Positions 16,189-24,981 of a stretch of 64,000 bases of DNA are shown here, piece by piece. The stretch's first letter is position 1, and every line of letters begins with the position of its first letter. This stretch comes from an uncultured Bacteroidales bacterium. Its GTDB lineage: Bacteria; Bacteroidota; Bacteroidia; Bacteroidales; P3. The stretch is taken from assembly GCA_949291555.1 (NCBI GenBank), contig CASEWE010000004.1, positions 1 to 64,000 on the forward strand. The letters are read 5' to 3'. Position numbers and translations under genes: made by a program. A model generated the notes under the pieces. The model was given only the letters and a program-made list of their open reading frames with translations. It made no database searches and had not been told where the DNA came from.

Positions 16189-18549
16189 ATGAAAAAGAAA
16201 GCAGCAGTTTTTGCCTTTTTGGGAACGTTCTTCCTGGCGGGGGCGAACGCCGCTCCGGTGGAGCCGGCCGTGGCCAAGGAACTTGCGCGTGATTTCTTCA
16301 CGGCCCAGTTCGCTTCTTCGGCCAAGGCGGCGAAGTCATTGGAATGCGTTTATCCGGGGGATGCCAAGTCCCGGGATTTTGTGCCTTACTATATTTTCAA
16401 TGTAGGGGAACAGGAAGGTTTCGTGATCGTGGCCGGCGATGACAATGCCGCCCGGACGATTCTGGCTTATTCCGACAAGGGCGGTTTCGATATGGAAAAC
16501 CTTCCATCGAATGTGGCCGCATGGCTCGGCTATTATGAAGAAGGCGTAAGGGCGGCCGCATCCATGCCTTCCTCGGGAGAGCAGAAAAGCGAAGAGCCCG
16601 TAGGAGAAATTGTCGTGAAGCCTCTTTTGGGTGAAATCAAGTACAACCAGGATGTGCCTTACAACGGGATGTGTCCCGAGGTGGGGGGGCGCCGGCTTTA
16701 CACCGGTTGCGCTGCGACGGCGTTGAGCGCTATCGCCAAGTATTTCGAATACCCTTCGCAAGGCCGCGGAACGGTGAATTACACGACCGAGACTTTGCGC
16801 TTGTCCATTTCGGAAGACCTTTCCCAGAGCCACTACGACTGGGACAACATCCTTCCTACCTACGATGAGGGCAATCTGGCTTCCTACACGCAGGAGGAAA
16901 AGGATGCCGTGGCGTTGCTGATGCGCGATGCCGGTTACGGCATGAAAATGGATTACGCGCTCGATGCCAGCGGGGCCACGATGAACAACACCCTGATTTC
17001 GGCCGTCCGGCACTTGAGCTACGACAGCTTGTGCAGCATCCGTTACCGCGACAATTACGACAACGACCGGGAATGGATCGCCTTGCTGAAGACCATGCTG
17101 GACGACAGCATCCCTATCTATTATGCCGGGCATGGCGATGGCGGCGGGCATGCCTTTGTCTGCGACGGGTATGACGATGCCGATTTCTTCCATTTCCATT
17201 GGGGCTGGGGCGGATACCAGGACGGCTATTTCATTGTGCAGAGCCTTACCCCCGGCAGGGTCGGTATCGGCGGCGGGACCGGCGGAGGCTATTCGCAATC
17301 CCAGTCGATTCTCTACAACCTGGTTCCGCCGCAATCGGGCAAGCGTACGGCCGACGATTACCGTATCGAGGCCCGGAACTCGATTAGCGACAATGCCTTG
17401 ACCACGGAATCCCAGTTGGACGAACTGACGATCCGCCTTTCATCCTTTATCAACTGGACGGCAGCCGATTTCGACGGCGATCTGGCCTTGGCTCTCTATC
17501 AGGACGGGGAATTCCTGCAACTGATTTCCGATCCTTATCCTTTCGAGATCGACGGCGTGCTGGGCAACAGCAGTTTGTATTACCATCAGGAAAATGTCAC
17601 GCTGAAAGGGTTGTCGGCCGGGGTTGCCGACGGCTCTTATGATGTCTGGGTTGTCTGCAAGTCGAACCGCGACGGCTCGCAGTGGAACAAGGTGCATGGC
17701 TCCGCCGCCGGGGCGACGGGGGTAAGCTACCTGCCGGTCACGGTGACTTCCGAGAAATTCAGCCTGCGGACGATAGACCGTAAGCTCACCATCAATTTCC
17801 AAATCCCGGTGACGCGGAATATCGATGTTTATGTTTACCAGGGCAGGTCGCAGGTGGAAACGGTCCGGTTGAACAGCAACATGGGCGGGAACATCAAGAT
17901 TTTCCCGAACGAGAAGTATACGCTCAAGTTCCATACCCTCATGTTCGATACCACCACGGTTTCCGAGCTCTCCATCATGAACGACACGGCCATTACGGTA
18001 AGGCTTCGGGAAACCATGACCGATCCGTACGTCTATCTGGTCACGAAGAACGGGAACAATGTGAGGTTCTTGTGGAAGAAGAACCCGCCTCAAGGGCCGG
18101 AAGTCTCCCCGCAAAGCTACATCCTGTACCTGGACAGCGTGCCGGTAGCGACGGCCGGATCGTACGCGCCGGCTGATTACGGCGACTACACCTTCGCGAA
18201 TATTTCCGCCGGCATCCATACCGTTCAAGTCCGTTCGGTCTTTTACGAAGACACCTCGGGCTACGTGGGGCGCAGGGTCGAGATCGAGGATGTCGCCAAC
18301 GAGGATTTCCAAGCATCCGATTGCCTCTTGAGCCCGAACCCCTCCGCGGACGGCCATTTCGCTTTGGATGTGGAACGTCCCTGCATGTTGCAGGTAAGCA
18401 CGGTGACCGGACGGGTATTGTTCGAGCAACCCTTGAAAGCCGCTGGACGCCACGCGGTTGATTTGTCGGGCTATGCGTCCGGCATGTATTTGCTGCGTCT
18501 GTATACCGAAGACCGGCAATCGGTAATATTGAAAGCTTTTATACGGTAG
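16189..18549 (+). CDS. C10-family (streptopain-like) cysteine protease with T9SS tail
   Basis: 786 residues. Residues 1-22 form a signal peptide; a Spi-like propeptide follows (VAKELARDFFTAQF, then GFVIVAGDDNAARTILAYS). The catalytic domain has Cys174 in RLYTGCAATALS and His321 in GGHAFVCDGYDD, with HFHWGWGG after it, as in streptopain (SpeB) and Prevotella/Porphyromonas C10 proteases. Beta-rich domains of unknown role occupy about residues 400-700. The last 75 residues are a T9SS type A sorting domain (LSPNPSADGHFAL to YASGMYLLRLYTEDRQ). By family knowledge it is secreted as a zymogen and self-processed. Its leader is AT-rich without a clear consensus promoter. It is convergent with thiS, with only three bases between the stops. 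Confidence 0.9.
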   Translation: MKKKAAVFAFLGTFFLAGANAAPVEPAVAKELARDFFTAQFASSAKAAKSLECVYPGDAKSRDFVPYYIFNVGEQEGFVIVAGDDNAARTILAYSDKGGFDMENLPSNVAAWLGYYEEGVRAAASMPSSGEQKSEEPVGEIVVKPLLGEIKYNQDVPYNGMCPEVGGRRLYTGCAATALSAIAKYFEYPSQGRGTVNYTTETLRLSISEDLSQSHYDWDNILPTYDEGNLASYTQEEKDAVALLMRDAGYGMKMDYALDASGATMNNTLISAVRHLSYDSLCSIRYRDNYDNDREWIALLKTMLDDSIPIYYAGHGDGGGHAFVCDGYDDADFFHFHWGWGGYQDGYFIVQSLTPGRVGIGGGTGGGYSQSQSILYNLVPPQSGKRTADDYRIEARNSISDNALTTESQLDELTIRLSSFINWTAADFDGDLALALYQDGEFLQLISDPYPFEIDGVLGNSSLYYHQENVTLKGLSAGVADGSYDVWVVCKSNRDGSQWNKVHGSAAGATGVSYLPVTVTSEKFSLRTIDRKLTINFQIPVTRNIDVYVYQGRSQVETVRLNSNMGGNIKIFPNEKYTLKFHTLMFDTTTVSELSIMNDTAITVRLRETMTDPYVYLVTKNGNNVRFLWKKNPPQGPEVSPQSYILYLDSVPVATAGSYAPADYGDYTFANISAGIHTVQVRSVFYEDTSGYVGRRVEIEDVANEDFQASDCLLSPNPSADGHFALDVERPCMLQVSTVTGRVLFEQPLKAAGRHAVDLSGYASGMYLLRLYTEDRQSVILKAFIR

Positions 18550-18552
18550 GCC

Positions 18553-18756
18553 TCAGCCGCCGTAACAAGCCCCGATGGCAAGGAGCATGTCGTTCTCTTG
18601 GAGAACGGCATGCGGCCATTGCTCGCGGGAAACCACTTGGTTGTTGACCGCAACCGCCACGCCACCTTGGGAAGCAAGCCCCTGTTTTTGGAGGAAGCTT
18701 TCCAAGGTGGTATTTTTTTCTACTTCGAACGGGGTGCCATTGAATTGGATTTGCAT
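18553..18756 (-). CDS. thiS: Sulfur carrier protein ThiS
   Basis: 67 residues with the ubiquitin-like ThiS fold pattern (MQIQFNG, then VAVAVNNQVV) and the essential C-terminal Gly-Gly in GACYGG, which is thiocarboxylated and gives sulfur for the thiazole of thiamin. A Cys just before the last three residues is common in the family. thiD lies upstream on the same strand, but 133 bases with strong CCCGGCAGG/CCTGCCGGG hairpins separate them, so co-transcription is uncertain. The partners thiF, thiG and thiH are not in the window. Confidence 0.9.
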   Translation of the reverse strand: MQIQFNGTPFEVEKNTTLESFLQKQGLASQGGVAVAVNNQVVSREQWPHAVLQENDMLLAIGACYGG

Positions 18757-18789
18757 GCGTGCAGGTTTTTAATGATTCATGTGCAAAAT

Positions 18790-18841
18790 CCCGGCAGGGA
18801 AGAGGCTGCCGGCCCGGGGTCCTGCCGGGCTGCCTGCCGGG
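18790..18841 (-). terminator. GC-rich hairpins between thiD and thiS
   Basis: CCCGGCAGG (18790-18798) can pair with either of two CCTGCCGGG copies (18821-18829 and 18833-18841). On the minus strand this lies 49 bases after the thiD stop and before thiS. It may terminate or attenuate transcription; the two alternative partners make switching possible. No T-run is seen. Confidence 0.4.
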
Positions 18842-18889
18842 CAGGGTGGAAAGGATGCGGGAAAGCTGGCGGGAAAGGAGGGTTTTCCT

Positions 18890-19771
18890 TCAGCGGGTTC
18901 TGTCGCGTTTTTTGCGCGGGCGCCGGCACGGGACCGGTTGGAAGAAATGGTTGACAGGGCCTGGACCGTGGCCGATCACCATGGACTTCCCGGCCTTGAT
19001 GGCATTGAAGAGGTAGTCTTTCGCCAATGCTACCGCTTGGACGGTTTCGAATCCGGAGGCCAGGAAGAAAGCAATGGCGGCCGAGAGGGTGCAGCCGGTT
19101 CCGTGGAGGTTCCGGCTGGAAATGCGCTGGGCGGTGAACCATGCCGGGAATCCCGGTTCGGCCCGGGTGGCCAGCAGGTCGTTCATGCCCTTTCCTTTGG
19201 CATGCCCGCCTTTGATCAAAACTGCCGCCGGACCGTCTTTCAATATCCGGTCGGCGGCTTGCAGGTAGCTGGCTTCGGACTCGATTCCCATGCCGGCCAA
19301 GGCGGCGGCTTCTTCAAGATTGGGTGTTACGATGCTGGCCAACGGGAACAAGTGCGAGACGATTTCCCGAATGCTTTCGGGCCGGGACAAAGCCTGCCCG
19401 GAAGTGGCTACCATGACCGGATCGATGACAAGGTTGCGGCAGGCGTGCCGGCGCAGGATTTCCGATAAGGGCTCGGCGACATGCGCATCGGGAAGCATGC
19501 TGATTTTGACGGCTTGAGGCGCTATGTCCTGGCAAACGGCCTCCACTTGCGCGCATACGGTTTCGGCAGGGACGGGCATTACCTCGGCTACGCCTTGCGT
19601 GTTCTGCACCGTGACGGCCGTGATGGCCGTTGCGCAATACCCGCCTAAGGCGGATACGGTCTTGATGTCGGCTTGTATTCCGGCTCCGCCTCCGCTGTCG
19701 GAGCCGGCTATGCTCAGGACGCGGACAGGGTTCCAAGGGTTTGCAGGAAGGGCAGCGGCTAGGTCTTTCAT
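18890..19771 (-). CDS. thiD: Hydroxymethylpyrimidine/phosphomethylpyrimidine kinase
   Basis: 293 residues. ThiD motifs are clear: LSIAGSDSGGGAGIQADIKT at the N-terminus (HMP binding), TAVTVQNTQGV, KISMLPD, VIDPVMVATSG, and the ribokinase-type anion hole HGTGCTLSAAIAF near the C-terminus. It phosphorylates HMP and HMP-P for thiamin synthesis. A basic tail of about 20 residues (CRRPRKKRDRTR) extends past the normal end. No TPP riboswitch was found in the leader, which is short because tRNA-Arg and its terminator lie immediately upstream. Confidence 0.93.
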   Translation of the reverse strand: MKDLAAALPANPWNPVRVLSIAGSDSGGGAGIQADIKTVSALGGYCATAITAVTVQNTQGVAEVMPVPAETVCAQVEAVCQDIAPQAVKISMLPDAHVAEPLSEILRRHACRNLVIDPVMVATSGQALSRPESIREIVSHLFPLASIVTPNLEEAAALAGMGIESEASYLQAADRILKDGPAAVLIKGGHAKGKGMNDLLATRAEPGFPAWFTAQRISSRNLHGTGCTLSAAIAFFLASGFETVQAVALAKDYLFNAIKAGKSMVIGHGPGPVNHFFQPVPCRRPRKKRDRTR

Positions 19772-19827
19772 GGTCGGAAACTTTTCCGTGAAAATACTAT
19801 TTTTTCGGGAAGGCGCCCGTGGGTAAG

Positions 19828-19864
19828 AAAAAAGCCACGCGGCGGGATGCCTGCGTGGCTTTTT
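19828..19864. terminator. Terminator of tRNA-Arg
   Basis: A 13-base A-rich/GCCACGC arm at 19828-19840 pairs with GCGTGGC-T5 at 19853-19864. On the minus strand it lies 55 bases past the tRNA-Arg 3' end and ends in a T-run, so it separates the tRNA from thiD. Confidence 0.75.
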
Positions 19865-19919
19865 CGGGAAGAAACTTGCGGCGGCATTGGCGATGCCGCC
19901 ATGCCTGAAGCCGCTTTTG

Positions 19920-19991
19920 TGAACCCGAGGAGATTCGAACTCCTATCGTCAGAACCGGAATCTGAAATTCTATCCATTGAACTACGGGTCC
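19920..19991 (-). tRNA. tRNA-Arg, anticodon CCG
   Basis: The minus strand folds as a tRNA: acceptor GGACCCG/CGGGTTC with one G-U pair, D-arm GTTCAATGGATAGAAT, anticodon stem TCAGA/TCTGA around loop TTCCGGT (anticodon CCG, reading CGG), and a T-arm with GTTCGAATC. The discriminator is A. CCA is not encoded. Confidence 0.9.
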
Positions 19992-20135
19992 AAACCGCTC
20001 GCTTTTCCCTCTTCCGTGGCCTGAAACCGTGATTTTCAGGGGAACAGGCCGGATTGGGATTCCGGAATCCGGGAGAAGAGGCCGCGAAGTTACAAAAAAG
20101 GATTGTAATATCCATCCTCCCGGGCATAAATCCGT

Positions 20136-20326
20136 GCGCTCGCCTTTCACTATCTTTGTTGGCACGAAGATAGGATGCGGCTCGGCCATGGCCATTCGTG
20201 CAAGCCCGGTGGCGCATGGCGCTCGCCTTTCACTATCTTTGTTGGCACGAAGATAGGATGCGGCTCGGCCATGGCCATTCGTGCAAGCCCGATGGCGCAT
20301 GGCGCTCGCCTTTCACTATCTTTGCA
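20136..20326 (+). repeat. Tandem 83-bp promoter-bearing repeat, 2 full copies plus a partial third
   Basis: Units at 20136-20218 and 20219-20301 are nearly identical; a third begins at 20302 and keeps only about 23-25 bases. Each starts GCGCTCGCCTTTCAC followed by the -7 box TATCTTTG (20151-20158, 20234-20241, 20317-20324) and then a facing CGAAGATA, making an imperfect palindrome. The rest holds GGCTCGGCCATGGCC. The promoters point right, toward the outer-membrane-protein remnant. Related units occur at 27772 and 31534. Confidence 0.9.
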
Positions 20327-20467
20327 CTTCTTTAGTTTACTTGGGTGCAGGCGGTTTCGAACTTTAGCCAGTCAGGCGAGCAACGCGGCATGAGAATGGA
20401 ATGCAGGAGAAGACATGCTTGGATGGCCGTTTTTTGCGGCTTCCATCCTTCTTTTTCCCGATGGAGG

Positions 20468-20599
20468 CCCGATCAAATCCTTCCGATGGCGGGTCTGGGC
20501 CTCCGTTTCGAGTTCAAGCATAATTTGAACCTTCGCATCGATTACGGTTTCGGAAGGCAGACGAGCGGGTTCGTGCTTTCGCTCGGGGAGTCTTTTTAG
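20468..20599 (+). pseudogene. C-terminal remnant of an outer-membrane beta-barrel protein
   Basis: The last 43 residues of this frame read as a barrel end: GLGLRFEFKHNLNLRIDYGF, then SGFVLSLGESF with the terminal Phe needed for barrel assembly. This resembles the C-terminus of Bacteroidetes surface-antigen (BamA/TamA-like) proteins. Nothing upstream (20345-20467, same frame) resembles the missing barrel or a signal peptide, and the 83-bp repeats lie immediately before it. It is therefore a remnant whose 5' part was lost, probably with the repeats at the junction. The exact family is uncertain. Confidence 0.6.
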
Positions 20600-20731
20600 C
20601 GGGCTTCGGAGGCTTCTTGCCCGTGTTTCAGGGGCATCGGGTGTTTTCGGTTCGCCAAGGCATGGCTTCGCCGGGACGGGAGGCTTCTTTTCCTTTGGTT
20701 TTCCTTTCCGTCAGGAAACTTTGCGCTGTTG

Positions 20732-20739
20732 TATCTTTG
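20732..20739 (+). promoter_or_regulatory. -7 box (TATCTTTG) of the DPP III gene
   Basis: A perfect TATCTTTG lies 62 bases before the ATG at 20802; no TTTG is seen 19-21 bases upstream. Confidence 0.5.
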
Positions 20740-20801
20740 CCTTGCAGGCCGGGCGGAATGTTTTTTGCCGGGCCGTATTTTCGTTTTTGCATAATGAGTT
20801 C

Positions 20802-22913
20802 ATGATGAAGGAAGCAAGCAAGTTTTTTTCATGCTTTTCGCGCTTTCCCGCCCAAGAGAGGGAATCCGGGGATTTCCGGTATACGATTGAACGTTTTGCC
20901 GACATGAAAGTGATGCGTTACCGTGTTCCGGGATGGGAATCGCTTACTTTGCGGCAGAAATGCCTGCTCTATTACCTGGGGCAGGCCGCCGGTTACGGAC
21001 GTGATATTTTCTATGATCAGAATTTCCGTTACAATTTATTGGTGAAAAGAGTCTTGGAGAATGTTTACACCACTTACGGAGGCAAGCGGGACTGTGCGGA
21101 TTTTTCCAATTTTGTCCTGTATCTCAAGCGGTTTTGGTTCAGCAACGGGATCCACCACCCTTATGCTTGCGATAAATTTTTTCCCGCTTGCCCGCAAGCG
21201 TATATGCGGGAACTCTTCCGGGATTCGGATTTGGAACCGGTTTTCCGCGATTTTCTCCGCGACAGGGATCGGCTGGAATCGGAAGGGCTTTTGGAAGATG
21301 AGGAATTGCTTGCGTTGGACACGAGAGCATCGTGGATGGATTTCTTGCTGAAGGTGATCTATGATCCGGACTATGCCGCCAAGCGGGTCAACCTTGATCC
21401 GGGGAAGGGATTGGTGGAGTCTTCCTCTTGCCATTATTATTCCGGGGTTTCCACGCTTGAGGCCGAAGCTTTTTACGAGGAAATGAAAGCACGCGATGCG
21501 GCTGTCCGGCCGGAAGCGGTATCCGAACCCCGTTCTTACGGGTTGAACACCCGTCTGGTAAAGCGGGACGGGAAAGTGTTCGAACGAATCTGCTGCAAGA
21601 GGGGCTTGTACGGGAAGGCGATCCGGGAAATTTGCCGGAATCTGGAATCGGCTTTGGCTTATGCCGAGTCCGCGGCGCAACGCTCGCATCTGGAAAAGCT
21701 GATAGAATATTATTCCGACGGGGATTTGTCGAAGTGGGACGCGTTCAATATCCTTTGGGTGGAAGATGACCGGTGTTTTGCGGATTACAATAACGGCTTC
21801 ATCGAGACTTACGGGGATCCTTTGGGATTGAAGGCAAGCTGGGAAGCCTTGGCCGCTTTCCGTGACGAGGAAGCTACCCGCCGGACGGAAACCCTCTGCG
21901 CCCATGCCCAATGGTTCGAAGATCATTCGCCGGTGGATGCCCGCTTCCGGAAAAAGGAGGTGAAAGGCGTGAGCGCCAAGGTTATCACGGTGGTGCAGCT
22001 GGGCGGCGATTGCTTTCCGGTACCGCCGATAGGCATCAATTTGCCGAACGCCGACTGGATAAGGCATAAGCATGGTTCCAAGTCGGTGAGGCTCGAAAAC
22101 CTTTGCCATGCGTACGACCGGAGCGCCAAGGAAACCGGCGGGCTGTTGGAGGAATTCGCTTGGGACGAGGAGGAAATAGCGAGGGCCCGCGCTTTTGCAT
22201 CGGACGGAGACCGGTTGCACACCGATTTGCATGAATGCCTTGGACACGGATCGGGACGCTTGCTCGAAGGGGTCGATCCCGATTCCTTGAAAAATTACGG
22301 GTCGGCTTTGGAAGAGGCCAGAGCCGACTTGTTCGCCTTGTATTACATGGCCGACAAGAAGCTGCAGGATTTGGGCATAGTGCAGGATGAACGGGTTTGG
22401 AAGGCCGAGTACGACAGCTATATGCGCAATGGGTTGCTGGTGCAGCTGGCCCGGGTCGAGCCGGGGAAGGACATAGAGGAAGCGCACATGCGCGCCCGGA
22501 GCCTTGTGGCGCGGTGGGTTCGGGAAAAAGGGGAAAGAGAGGGCATCGTGCAATGGCGGGAACGGGATGGGAAGCGTTTTGTCCATATAAGCGATCATGC
22601 CCGTTTGCGCGCATTGTTCGCTTTGTTGCTGGCCGAAATCCAAAGGATCAAGTCGGAAGGGGATTTCGAGGCGGGGAAAAACCTGATGGAGGCTTACGGG
22701 GTCAAGGTCGATGCCGGCTTGCACCAGGAGGTTCTGGCCCGCCATAGGGCTTTGGATCTGGCTCTGTACGGGGGATTCGTCAACCCGGAAATGGGATTGA
22801 AGAAAGACGGGCAAGGGAGGATTGCCGATGTGGGGATTTCCTATCCGGATGATTTTGCCGGGCAGATGATGGGATATGCCGGGCGCTATTCCGTTTTGCC
22901 TTGCTTGAATTGA
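20802..22913 (+). CDS. Dipeptidyl peptidase III (M49 metallopeptidase)
   Basis: 703 residues from the first of two ATGs at 20802. The zinc site of family M49 is intact: HECLGH (His477, Glu478, His482) and EEARAD (Glu504-Asp509). This enzyme removes dipeptides from the N-termini of short peptides. The Bacteroidetes members are near this length and related to the B. thetaiotaomicron enzyme. No convincing signal peptide is seen, although the N-terminus (ASKFFSCFSRF) is mildly hydrophobic, so a cytoplasmic site is preferred. The C-terminus IADVGISYPDDFAGQMMGYA is typical. It is monocistronic, with a promoter box at 20732. Confidence 0.92.
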   Translation: MMKEASKFFSCFSRFPAQERESGDFRYTIERFADMKVMRYRVPGWESLTLRQKCLLYYLGQAAGYGRDIFYDQNFRYNLLVKRVLENVYTTYGGKRDCADFSNFVLYLKRFWFSNGIHHPYACDKFFPACPQAYMRELFRDSDLEPVFRDFLRDRDRLESEGLLEDEELLALDTRASWMDFLLKVIYDPDYAAKRVNLDPGKGLVESSSCHYYSGVSTLEAEAFYEEMKARDAAVRPEAVSEPRSYGLNTRLVKRDGKVFERICCKRGLYGKAIREICRNLESALAYAESAAQRSHLEKLIEYYSDGDLSKWDAFNILWVEDDRCFADYNNGFIETYGDPLGLKASWEALAAFRDEEATRRTETLCAHAQWFEDHSPVDARFRKKEVKGVSAKVITVVQLGGDCFPVPPIGINLPNADWIRHKHGSKSVRLENLCHAYDRSAKETGGLLEEFAWDEEEIARARAFASDGDRLHTDLHECLGHGSGRLLEGVDPDSLKNYGSALEEARADLFALYYMADKKLQDLGIVQDERVWKAEYDSYMRNGLLVQLARVEPGKDIEEAHMRARSLVARWVREKGEREGIVQWRERDGKRFVHISDHARLRALFALLLAEIQRIKSEGDFEAGKNLMEAYGVKVDAGLHQEVLARHRALDLALYGGFVNPEMGLKKDGQGRIADVGISYPDDFAGQMMGYAGRYSVLPCLN

Positions 22914-23019
22914 TTGTTCATGGAGCCGGATGTTCCTCTCGTTTTCCAGGGAAGAGGAGGAGGGTGGCCGCTCCGGGCTCGACAGGTCCGGTCCGGGAAC
23001 CCGCGCTTTCGGGCAAGGA

Positions 23020-23050
23020 TTGAAAGCGATTTAAAAAATTCGTAATTTTG
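23020..23050 (+). promoter_or_regulatory. Promoter TTG-N20-TAATTTTG of the DUF1015 gene
   Basis: TTG at 23020-23022, a 20-base AT-rich spacer, then TAATTTTG at 23043-23050. The ATG is 101 bases downstream. Confidence 0.7.
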
Positions 23051-23151
23051 AAAGTTATTTCCCGTCTCGAAACAGGCTCCGGCCAGTTGGCCGGTTTCCG
23101 AGGGGGGAAAAGGAGCAGCGAGCAAGAAACAAAACATCAAAAATAAAAATC

Positions 23152-24402
23152 ATGTCTATCATCAAACCATTCAAGGGGTTCAGACCTCCTGTCGACATTG
23201 TGGAAAAACTGGCAAGCCGTCCCTACGACGTGCTCAATTCGGAAGAAGCCCGCAAGGAAGCGGCCGGGAATCCGTATTCCTTGCTTCACGTGACCAAGGC
23301 CGAAATCGACCTTCCCGAGGGTACGGACGAGCACTCCCAGGCCGTGTACGACAAGGTGGTCGAAAATTACGGGAACTTTAAGAAGAACGGCTGGTTAGTG
23401 CAGGATCCGGAAGAAAAGATTTACGTGTACGCCCAGACCATGGACGGCCGCACGCAATACGGTTTGGTGGCCTGCTGCCATATCGACGACTACTTCAACA
23501 ACATTATCAAGAAGCACGAATTGACCCGCAAGGACAAGGAAGAAGACCGCATGATCCATGTCCGCATTACCAATGCCAATGTGGAACCGGTGTTCTTCGC
23601 TTACCCGGCCAAGAAGGAAATCGATGAAATCGTGGCCAAGAAAGCGGCCGAAAAGCCGGTTTACGATTTCGTGGCCAAGGAAGACGGCTTCCGTCACCAG
23701 TTCTGGATCATCGACGACAAGGCGGTCATCAGCCGCTTGGTGGAGATCTTCGACAAGGAAGTTCCTTATCTGTATGTGGCCGATGGGCACCATCGTACTG
23801 CCGCTGCTGCCTTGGTGGGCAAGGAAAAACGCGAGCACAACCCGAACCATACCGGCAAGGAAGAATACAACTACTTCATGGCGGTCATCTTCCCCGAAAA
23901 CCAGCTGAAGATCATTGACTACAACCGTGTTGTAAAGGATTTGAACGGCCTGTCCGAAGACGCCTTCATCGCCAAATTGAAGGAAAACTTCGAAGTGGAA
24001 GAAATGGGGGCCGATATTTTCAAGCCGGGCAAGCTGCATGAATTCGGCATGTACCTGGCGGGCAAATGGTACCGCCTGCAGGCCAAGCCGGGAACCTACA
24101 ACGACAACGACCCGATCGGCGTTCTGGATGTGACGATCCTGTCCAACTTGGTATTGGATCAGATTCTGGGCATCAAGGATTTGCGTACCGACAAGCGGAT
24201 CGATTTCGTAGGCGGTATCCGCGGCCTTGGCGAATTGAAACGCCGTGTGGACAATGGCGAAATGAAAGTGGCTTTCGCCATGTATCCGGTTTCGATGACC
24301 CAGTTGATCAACATAGCCGACAGCGGCAATATCATGCCGCCCAAGACTACTTGGTTCGAACCCAAGCTGCGTTCGGGCTTGGTGATCCACGAACTGGCTT
24401 AA
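23152..24402 (+). CDS. DUF1015 family protein
   Basis: 416 residues. It matches the DUF1015 family from its first residues (IKPFKGFRPP, VDIVEKLASRPYDV) through YVADGHHRTAAAALVGKEK, FPENQLKIIDYNRVV and the C-terminal block MPPKTTWFEPKLRSGLVI. The family is widespread, cytoplasmic and has no proven function; in several Bacteroidetes it lies next to serine biosynthesis genes, but here it stands alone. GHHR in the middle is the most conserved segment and may be catalytic. Codon use is strongly biased toward C-ending codons compared with its neighbours, suggesting high expression. A hairpin terminator follows at 24414. Confidence 0.9.
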   Translation: MSIIKPFKGFRPPVDIVEKLASRPYDVLNSEEARKEAAGNPYSLLHVTKAEIDLPEGTDEHSQAVYDKVVENYGNFKKNGWLVQDPEEKIYVYAQTMDGRTQYGLVACCHIDDYFNNIIKKHELTRKDKEEDRMIHVRITNANVEPVFFAYPAKKEIDEIVAKKAAEKPVYDFVAKEDGFRHQFWIIDDKAVISRLVEIFDKEVPYLYVADGHHRTAAAALVGKEKREHNPNHTGKEEYNYFMAVIFPENQLKIIDYNRVVKDLNGLSEDAFIAKLKENFEVEEMGADIFKPGKLHEFGMYLAGKWYRLQAKPGTYNDNDPIGVLDVTILSNLVLDQILGIKDLRTDKRIDFVGGIRGLGELKRRVDNGEMKVAFAMYPVSMTQLINIADSGNIMPPKTTWFEPKLRSGLVIHELA

Positions 24403-24413
24403 ACGGATTCTTC

Positions 24414-24448
24414 GGAAACCCTTCGTTCTTTGTAGGAAGAGGGTTTCC
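24414..24448 (+). terminator. Terminator of the DUF1015 gene
   Basis: GGAAACCC (24414-24421) pairs with GGGTTTCC (24441-24448), followed by a T-rich stretch; 12 bases after the stop. Confidence 0.65.
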
Positions 24449-24560
24449 TTTCTTCTCCGAGGATGGAGCCGGGACTGCTTGCGCGGATGCGGGAGCGGTT
24501 CCTTCGGACGGAGAGAGGTGGAGGGCGTTTCGTGAAGAAACGCCCTTCGATGGTTGAAAG

Positions 24561-24592
24561 CGGCAGGGCTTAAGGGTCCTGTCGTTTTTTTT
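24561..24592 (+). terminator. Hairpin with T8 tail
   Basis: CGGCAGG (24561-24567) pairs with CCTGTCG (24578-24584, one G-U pair) and is followed directly by eight T. It has the form of a textbook intrinsic terminator. It may be a backup for DUF1015 or end an unseen small transcript. Confidence 0.65.
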
Positions 24593-24919
24593 ATTATCAA
24601 TCAAGAGATTGGGTTCTTTTGGGATAGAAGAGGAAGGCGGAGTTGCTTTTAAAATCCTTTGTGAACGATTCTTAAAAAAATACAAAAATGATTAAATTGT
24701 AATGGCTTTGATTTTTCTTCTTAAAAAATTTCTATACTTTTGGTGTCTTTCAAAGAAAAACAGCTAACATTTTTTCAACATTTTGGCGGTGGAGGCTGCC
24801 AGAGGAAGGAATTGACGTGTTGGCATGCGGGCATGGGCGGGGCGGAGAAAGGCGGAACGACGGAAGACGGGAAGACGGAAGAGGGAGGGGCTTTTATCGG
24901 CGAACCGCGCTTTGGAGGC

Positions 24920-24967
24920 TTTAAAACGTTATAATAGAAGGTTTAAAACGTTATACTAATCGTTATA
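24920..24967 (+). promoter_or_regulatory. Repeated CGTTATA boxes ahead of the sigma-factor gene
   Basis: TTTAAAACGTTATA occurs at 24920-24933 and 24942-24955, and CGTTATA again at 24961-24967. The CGTTATA cores are 22 and 12 bases apart, roughly two and one helical turns. The ATG follows 15 bases later. This looks like an operator or a non-standard promoter array, possibly autoregulatory. Confidence 0.5.
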
Positions 24968-24981
24968 ATCAATTTTTGCTT

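Larger units (their letters stand above)
24403..24981. other. 579-bp gap with two terminators and the sigma-factor leader
   Basis: No convincing gene. It holds terminator hairpins at 24414-24448 and 24561-24592 and a perfect 9-bp hairpin at 24523-24545. An AT-rich tract follows (24640-24770) with a TACTTTTG box at 24735-24742. A 64-codon frame at 24740-24934 is low-complexity and unlike a protein. The last 60 bases carry the CGTTATA repeats. Confidence 0.6.

Noticed and set aside
19772-19920. TPP riboswitch upstream of thiD
   Set aside because: The stretch holds only the tRNA-Arg terminator; the conserved CTGAGA core of the riboswitch is not present.
20136-20326. CRISPR array
   Set aside because: The repeated unit is 83 bp in direct tandem without unique spacers, and no cas genes are present in the window.
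20175-20393. Open frames within the 83-bp repeats (also at 27703-27946 and near 31521)
   Set aside because: They are read through tandem non-coding repeats, occur in several frames and strands, and have no family resemblance apart from each other.
24740-24934. 64-codon open frame before the sigma factor
   Set aside because: Low-complexity Gly/Glu composition, no ribosome-binding site, and it ends within the operator-like repeats.
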